Assembly (NCBI GenBank): GCA_024275615.1
Contig: JAJRYU010000695.1
Span: 1-7,508, forward strand
DNA: 7,508 nucleotides
Reading direction: 5' to 3'
Origin: Planctomycetota bacterium
Lineage (GTDB): Bacteria; Planctomycetota; GCA-002687715; DRQF01
Part shown: piece by piece, positions 5,445-7,508 of the stretch
Layout of the letters: each line of letters opens with the position of its first letter
Position numbering within the stretch: position 1 is the first letter of the stretch
Notes under the pieces: model-generated
Database searches by the model: none
What the model was told of the DNA's origin: nothing
The model's input: the letters and a program-made list of their open reading frames with translations, nothing else
Program-made: the position numbers and the translations under genes

Positions 5445-7508
5445 TCAGCGGTCACAACCGTAGATGCTGAGTTCATGAATACTCCAGTGTTTCTTGCTCG
5501 CTGCTTGCACGGTGATCCTGATCCGCGTTGCCAAGGTCGGAGTCAGCGAAGTTTCTAAGACCTGCCCTTGACCATTGGCAAGACTGCCAATCTCAATCCA
5601 TGGCCCTTTTGGCATGGCGACTTCGATCTTGAGGTTCTTGGCAAACTCGTCTTTCGAATCGCCGCTATCGAGAACTATGTAACTCACCTCACTCGGTTCT
5701 GACCAATCAGCTTCGATGTACATGCCGGCTGATTGGGGAGTTATAGATCGGAAGCGACTGGTGAGAACCCCATCAAACATCAGTCCCAAGCCCACACCGG
5801 CGTTGCTTTTTAGTTTCCACTTCGTCGTTGGTATCAAACGGCTCGGAGCCGAGTGTCCCAGTTCTTCGAGAGTCCAAGATCCTCTTTTCTTGCCAGTCAA
5901 GACCCGCTGCCGAGCGACAAAACTAGGGGAGATCATGGAACGTCTTTGCGACCAGCGAAGCGCACTCAGGATGTCGGCAACGAAATCGTCGTTTTGAGAA
6001 GCATAAGGAATCATGATGCCGATTTTCTTTTTGCCAACAACGCCGCGAAGCCCATTGAGGAGAATCCTGACCGCACCTTCAGGATTACCCAACAATCGAT
6101 CGGACTCCGTGAGGTTGGCACCGATGAATTCTCCCTGGTGTTCTGCGCCGCGAGCGTCTTCGCCGTGGCATTGAGAGCAGGTTTGCTTGAAGAGGATTTG
6201 GCCACGCTGAAGTTTCTTTTCGTCTTGCGCGTTGAGATCGCGATATTTTTGAACCACACGGTGGGCGGCGAATCTATAGTTGAGCCAGAATATCCAATCA
6301 TTGCGGACGCGGTTGTGATCAAGGGGACTCGAACTGTTCTTGAGGGCTCGGTCGAAGAACCCAGGGAGGCGCATTTCTTCAAAAACAGGAAGAGGTTTCT
6401 TGTGGAAACCAGTGATGGCCGCCATGCGCACGATGGGAATACCGCAATGCCGCCTGATAAAGGCGCCGGCCAAGGGCCATGATAGGTCCTCTTTTCCCAT
6501 TGCCAGACTGAGAATGGCTTGCTGGAGTACTTTGGGAGAGGAGTCCTCCAAACGTAACCGCAGCGCTTTGATGATGGTTTCATTGCCTTCAGCAAGTTCG
6601 GGTTCACTGAGCCTAATTGCAGCAGCGCGAACACGCCAGTCCTGGTCAGACATGGCGACGATAATGTCTCTTGAGTGCAGAGCCCGGAGACCGTCAAGAG
6701 TCCAAAGAGCATGAAGGCGTCCAAGGGGCCTAGCCCCCTTGGCTAGAATTCGACGCAATGCAGGGGCAACGCTTTGGTCGCCACGCAGGACAAGGAGCTT
6801 TTGGGCCGTGTCTCGCCACCAGCCATTTGCGTGACTGAGATGTGCCACAAGGTCATGAGATTTCTCCATCAACATCTTTGGCTGGGGCTTCTTGGGGCGG
6901 GGGCCGTTCATGACCAAACGAAATATGCGGCCGCGTCTTTTGACTTGCTCAAGATGTTTGCTCTTGATGACAGACTTCAGGTGGCTTCCTTCTACGACCC
7001 AGGCCGATTCTTGAATGATGCCGCGATTCATGTCAACGATGTAGAGAAATCCGTCCGGCCCCGTATCGATGTGGACGGGGCGAAAGAAATAGTCCGTGCT
7101 TCTTAGGAATTCACTCCTAGAGTGTGGGTTTTCGATGATCCTCTGGCCCAAGAATTCTCGGATGACGCCGCGGCGGACAAGGCGCCCGACCGGTTCGCAC
7201 ACGAAGAAGTTGCCATAAAGGGCAGGCAAGGCGTCACCACGATAGATGTGCTGGCCGCAAGCACAAGTGAAGTGCTTCAATGTGCCATCGTCTCGAAGTT
7301 CATTCCTGCCGCCCTGGGCGTCGTCGTTTGCAATGACTGGCCATGTTGTCAGAAATTTCTCGGTGATATTGTGCCCAAGCATTTCTCTCTCTCGAGATGA
7401 AATGAGGTCGTTGTCTAGAAGATTCCAATAGATCCACGGCTGTTGAAAGTCTTTCGCGGGCGTGGCGTTGTCAGCGAAAAACATCTGGCCGGTGTCGTCT
7501 TGGGTGAG
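5445..7508 (-). CDS. PVC-type multidomain haem-binding protein: propeller, HEAT repeats, cytochrome c and discoidin-like domain (N-terminus outside window)
   Basis: Probably an exported oxidoreductase or binding protein of the membrane-bound dehydrogenase type common in Planctomycetota and Verrucomicrobiota; substrate unknown. The frame is open to the right edge (LTQDDTGQ precedes the first in-window Met at 7484-7482), so the N-terminus and signal peptide are missing. Counting from that Met: residues 1-195 are the end of a soluble glucose dehydrogenase/NHL-like beta propeller, with the family phrases IYRGDALP (80-87), FVCEPVGRLV (94-103), FLRSTDYFFRPV (126-137) and GPDGFLYIVDMNRG (142-155). 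Residues about 205-380 are alpha-helical HEAT-like repeats (LGRLHALWTLDGL, DWRVRAAAIRL). Residues about 423-512 form a class I cytochrome c domain with CSQCH at 436-440 and Met491 as likely distal ligand. Residues about 560-677 resemble a discoidin (F5/8 type C) carbohydrate-binding fold. It ends in TGA at 5447-5445. The domain order fits the family, but the exact boundaries are estimates. Confidence 0.87.
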   Translation of the reverse strand, partial: LTQDDTGQMFFADNATPAKDFQQPWIYWNLLDNDLISSREREMLGHNITEKFLTTWPVIANDDAQGGRNELRDDGTLKHFTCACGQHIYRGDALPALYGNFFVCEPVGRLVRRGVIREFLGQRIIENPHSRSEFLRSTDYFFRPVHIDTGPDGFLYIVDMNRGIIQESAWVVEGSHLKSVIKSKHLEQVKRRGRIFRLVMNGPRPKKPQPKMLMEKSHDLVAHLSHANGWWRDTAQKLLVLRGDQSVAPALRRILAKGARPLGRLHALWTLDGLRALHSRDIIVAMSDQDWRVRAAAIRLSEPELAEGNETIIKALRLRLEDSSPKVLQQAILSLAMGKEDLSWPLAGAFIRRHCGIPIVRMAAITGFHKKPLPVFEEMRLPGFFDRALKNSSSPLDHNRVRNDWIFWLNYRFAAHRVVQKYRDLNAQDEKKLQRGQILFKQTCSQCHGEDARGAEHQGEFIGANLTESDRLLGNPEGAVRILLNGLRGVVGKKKIGIMIPYASQNDDFVADILSALRWSQRRSMISPSFVARQRVLTGKKRGSWTLEELGHSAPSRLIPTTKWKLKSNAGVGLGLMFDGVLTSRFRSITPQSAGMYIEADWSEPSEVSYIVLDSGDSKDEFAKNLKIEVAMPKGPWIEIGSLANGQGQVLETSLTPTLATRIRITVQAASKKHWSIHELSIYGCDR

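Noticed and set aside
5853..6482. 209-codon plus-strand frame opposite the haem protein gene
   Set aside because: It is antisense to the HEAT and cytochrome domains. Its translation shows no domain or signal, and the minus-strand frame is clearly coding.

Overview
The window holds seven protein-coding genes on both strands, two of them cut by the window edges, and no RNA gene, CRISPR array, transposase or phage gene that I can recognise. The organism looks like a Gram-negative bacterium of medium GC content. A lipid A biosynthesis gene (lpxD) implies an LPS outer membrane. The large minus-strand protein at the right end has the propeller, HEAT repeat, cytochrome c and discoidin-like layout that is abundant in Planctomycetota and Verrucomicrobiota. 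It also occurs in some Acidobacteriota and Bacteroidota, so the assignment to the PVC group is an inference of moderate to low confidence.

Layout, left to right. Bases 3-464 (+) encode the C-terminal part of a multihaem c-type cytochrome with four CXXCH motifs. After 86 bp comes a complete type I L-asparaginase gene, ansA (551-1555, +). It converges on a complete lpxD (1626-2675, -). Between them lies a striking inverted repeat whose arms begin exactly at the two stop codons. A 230-bp divergent intergenic region (2676-2905) separates lpxD from a compact operon modA-modB-modC (2906-5432, +), which encodes a high-affinity molybdate/tungstate ABC importer: binding protein, permease and ATPase. 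Only 12 bp beyond modC, the convergent gene of the haem-binding dehydrogenase-like protein ends (5445). It runs off the right edge, so its N-terminus is missing.

How the genes fit together. modA, modB and modC overlap by ATGA junctions and are almost certainly cotranscribed. ModA would capture the oxyanion in the periplasm, ModB would form the channel and ModC would power import, supplying molybdenum or tungsten cofactor enzymes. The other genes look like independent single-gene units: nitrogen and amino acid metabolism (ansA), outer membrane assembly (lpxD), and periplasmic or cell-surface electron transfer and oxidation (the two cytochrome-containing proteins). No new multi-gene system is evident. 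The points most worth a second look are the inverted repeat joining the two stop codons, the apparent lipoprotein form of ModA, the stand-alone lpxD, and the multidomain haem protein.
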